NCBI GenBank assembly: GCA_963829575.1
Contig: CAWHJF010000016.1
Coordinates: 248,001 to 312,000, forward strand
Source: KACC-23026 sp963829575
GTDB lineage: Bacteria; Bacillota; Bacilli; Bacillales; Sporolactobacillaceae
Length of the DNA: 64,000 bases
Direction of reading: 5' to 3'
Within the stretch, counting starts at the first letter, position 1; the number at the start of each line of letters is the position of its first letter. Both the position numbers and the translations under genes were made by a program. The notes under the pieces are model-generated. The model ran no database searches and was not told where the DNA came from. It saw only the letters and a list, made by a program, of their open reading frames with translations. Below are positions 62,109-64,000 of this stretch, one piece after another.

Positions 62109-63809
62109 TCAGCTGATGTGTTGTTCCAATTCAACTTGAAATTGTTTGAGGGCATTTGGATCGACCGTTTCAATCGCATTTGCTACAATTTCAACAGCTT
62201 CGACATAATTATAGGTTCTAAAATAGTCTTCTGAGCGCCGTAATTCTTCATCTAATTTCGGATAGTGTCTTCTGTAGCGATTTCCGTACTGAATCAATTT
62301 TTCTGTAAGAATAGCGGATTCCACCATTTCAGAGGTTTTGTCATAGACGAGCCCCACTTGTTCCTCTGCTTCATTTAGAGCTTGCTGAATCAAGTCCATT
62401 GAGAGCGGCTTATCACTCAGACGATCTTGGACTTCTGATAAAAGCTCGTTCGCCTCTTCTAATAAGTCCATGTACGTCGTCGGAACACCTGGCAAATTAC
62501 TTTTTTGAACCAGACGGCGAGAGTCCAGAAGCGTATTCTTTAAAGATTGCAGAACTTCTTTTGCTGCCCATTCATCTTGTCGCAAATGACTCAAGCGTTC
62601 CCGATAAGCCTCAGCATTTTCATGAAGTTCCTTTAGATGGATGCGCATATCTTCCACTTTTTCATTCAAAATACTGAATGCCTGTTTATTTTCAGCAAAC
62701 ACAAGATCAATTTCTTCAAACTCTTTTGAAAGATCTTGATAGACCCGATCTAGCGTTTCCTGTGTTTGGAAATGTGCTTCGTCCAATATGTAACCTTTTT
62801 GAATTTCAGCGGTTTCTTGGTTCATCAAGCGGATCTCTTCTGACACAATGCTTAAATCATGTTTGAAAGACGGCACTTCTTTTTTGAGATGATAACGGGT
62901 TTCCACTTCTTTTTCTAATTGGCTATAGATCCATTCCAATTGTTCAAACGTTGTCACAAGACCCGCTCGGACTTCGTCAAAGTGACCAGATACAAGCGCT
63001 TCTTCATAAACCTTCAAATGATCGTGTAACTCCAATAAAAACGTATCAATCTTCAAATGATCCAGCACATAGTCATCATTAAGCATTTCCTGAACGCCAG
63101 CTTCAAGCTCTTTGACTCGATGAGGCAAGATCGTTCGAATATCTTTGTAGTATTTCGGAATATCTAGAACAAGCGTTTCAAGTCGGGCAAGGTGCTCACC
63201 AATTTGCTCCAGTAGGTCACGGCCTAAGATCACATTCCCCTTGCCAATTTCTTCTTCATAATTGGTAAGAGCCTGTTCGAGTTTGGCAAGTTCGGATTCC
63301 AGATATCCAATTGCTTCCTTAAACTCGCCTCGTTTTGTGATAAGAAGTTTCTTTAACTCGTGATACCGCTCTTTAATCGGAATCACATTCTTCTTATTGA
63401 GCTCTTCACTTTCCACAACAATGTTTAAATCTTCAAGCATTTCAGAGATTCGAGCTTCAATCGAATCCATCTGTTCTTGAACCGTGTTCAAAATCTGTTT
63501 AGCCCGTTTAAAGCGATATTTGTCGGCAAACTCTTCAACTTCAAAGAGTTCTTCTTCAACCGTTGGGAGATGTAGCGTGATGATATCATCCCAATCCCGT
63601 CGCCATTGTTCAAATTTTTCTTCCGTTTCGCCACCCATTGTCATGGATTTTACTTTAGAGATTTCCTCGGTAATCGGCCGATTCATAACGCTGATCTTCC
63701 AATTTTCAAACCGATCAACCTCTTGATAAACTTTTCGTCTCTTATAGGCTCCGTAACCAACCAATAGAGCAACTAAAACGATAATGGCAATTATTGTGTA
63801 AAGCACCAC
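62109..63809 (-). CDS. ezrA: Septation ring formation regulator EzrA
   Basis: 566-aa division protein that restrains FtsZ ring formation away from mid-cell and helps coordinate wall synthesis. One N-terminal membrane helix (about 3-22) with the cytoplasmic basic YGAYKRRK, then a long set of spectrin-like coiled coils rich in Glu and Leu to the end. The C-terminal QNR-like patch reads around YGNRYRRHYPKLDEELRRSEDYFRTYNYVEAVE. Start is GTG (63809 or the next codon) after GGGGGAG. Monocistronic. Confidence 0.95.
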   Translation of the reverse strand: MVLYTIIAIIVLVALLVGYGAYKRRKVYQEVDRFENWKISVMNRPITEEISKVKSMTMGGETEEKFEQWRRDWDDIITLHLPTVEEELFEVEEFADKYRFKRAKQILNTVQEQMDSIEARISEMLEDLNIVVESEELNKKNVIPIKERYHELKKLLITKRGEFKEAIGYLESELAKLEQALTNYEEEIGKGNVILGRDLLEQIGEHLARLETLVLDIPKYYKDIRTILPHRVKELEAGVQEMLNDDYVLDHLKIDTFLLELHDHLKVYEEALVSGHFDEVRAGLVTTFEQLEWIYSQLEKEVETRYHLKKEVPSFKHDLSIVSEEIRLMNQETAEIQKGYILDEAHFQTQETLDRVYQDLSKEFEEIDLVFAENKQAFSILNEKVEDMRIHLKELHENAEAYRERLSHLRQDEWAAKEVLQSLKNTLLDSRRLVQKSNLPGVPTTYMDLLEEANELLSEVQDRLSDKPLSMDLIQQALNEAEEQVGLVYDKTSEMVESAILTEKLIQYGNRYRRHYPKLDEELRRSEDYFRTYNYVEAVEIVANAIETVDPNALKQFQVELEQHIS

Positions 63810-64000
63810 TGCTCCCCCATTCCCCGGGATCCTCTAAAAAGCCCTTAATATTTATACGCTCACCATTTTTCAAGAAACCGCCACAATGACTATTCACAGA
63901 AAATTCTGTCGTAAGGTGGCTAAAATGGTCGAAATATGAAACTTATATGTAGTTTCTATCATATCATGGAAATAGTCGATTTGGACACTCCTTTTAGTAA

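Overview
The window is a stretch of core chromosome from an endospore-forming member of the Bacillales (Firmicutes). The evidence is the presence of two small acid-soluble spore proteins (SspI and an SspA-type alpha/beta SASP), the sporulation proteins YtxC, YtvI, YtrH, YtrI and YtfJ, the Gram-positive replication loader pair DnaB/DnaI, the division regulator EzrA, two T-box leaders, an L20-type leader in front of infC, and a gene order that largely follows the Bacillus subtilis pheST to ezrA region. Genus cannot be fixed from the sequence. No tRNA, rRNA, prophage, CRISPR array or intact insertion sequence was seen.

Layout. 1-3.1 kb: pheST under a T-box. 3.1-6.4 kb: an rRNA/tRNA 2'-O-methyltransferase, sspI, an M42 aminopeptidase, an all-alpha dUTPase-like protein and YsdA. 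6.5-8.2 kb: infC-rpmI-rplT with an L20-type attenuator. 8.3-10.7 kb: thrS with its own T-box. 10.7-19.6 kb: ytxC, dnaI, dnaB, nrdR, a small unknown gene, coaE, mutM, polA. 19.6-25.4 kb: phoPR and the TCA genes mdh, icd, citZ. 25.8-32.7 kb: ytvI, fxsA, a thioesterase, pyk-pfkA and accDA. 33-39 kb: dnaE, ytrHI, nrnA, ytpI. 39.1-40.1 kb: a 194-bp tandem repeat array. 40-44.6 kb: ytoI and a GntR-controlled ABC transporter operon whose ATPase gene is broken. 44.8-59.2 kb: ytkL, an M24 peptidase, ald, a secreted protein, a YtkK-like reductase, moaB, ackA, ytxK, ytfJ, ytfI, nadK, ytcJ, an acyl-CoA synthetase and an SASP. 59.6-63.8 kb: thiI, the cysteine desulfurase nifZ, and ezrA.

Most genes lie on the minus strand and form short operons: pheST, infC-rpmI-rplT, nrdR-dnaB-dnaI, polA-mutM-coaE, phoPR, citZ-icd-mdh, pfkA-pyk, accDA, ackA with ytxK, and nifZ-thiI. 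In nifZ-thiI, cysteine-derived sulfur is passed from the desulfurase to tRNA thiolation. Several starts are non-ATG and are fixed by Shine-Dalgarno spacing: TTG for pheS, ytxC and dnaI, GTG for coaE, sspI and phoP, and AUU for infC.

The unexplained material is in the gaps: (i) a three-copy hairpin element of about 140 bp, with paired base changes between copies and one internally deleted derivative; one copy encodes the last codons of coaE; (ii) the 194-bp tandem array; (iii) a 3 x 56-bp hairpin array lying inside a dispersed GC-rich Bacillus-type repeat; (iv) an ABC ATPase with two frame changes and a stop before its Walker A, still under an apparently intact promoter and palindromic operator; (v) a two-tier hairpin in the accDA leader. 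I did not find a convincing new multi-gene defence or biosynthetic system.
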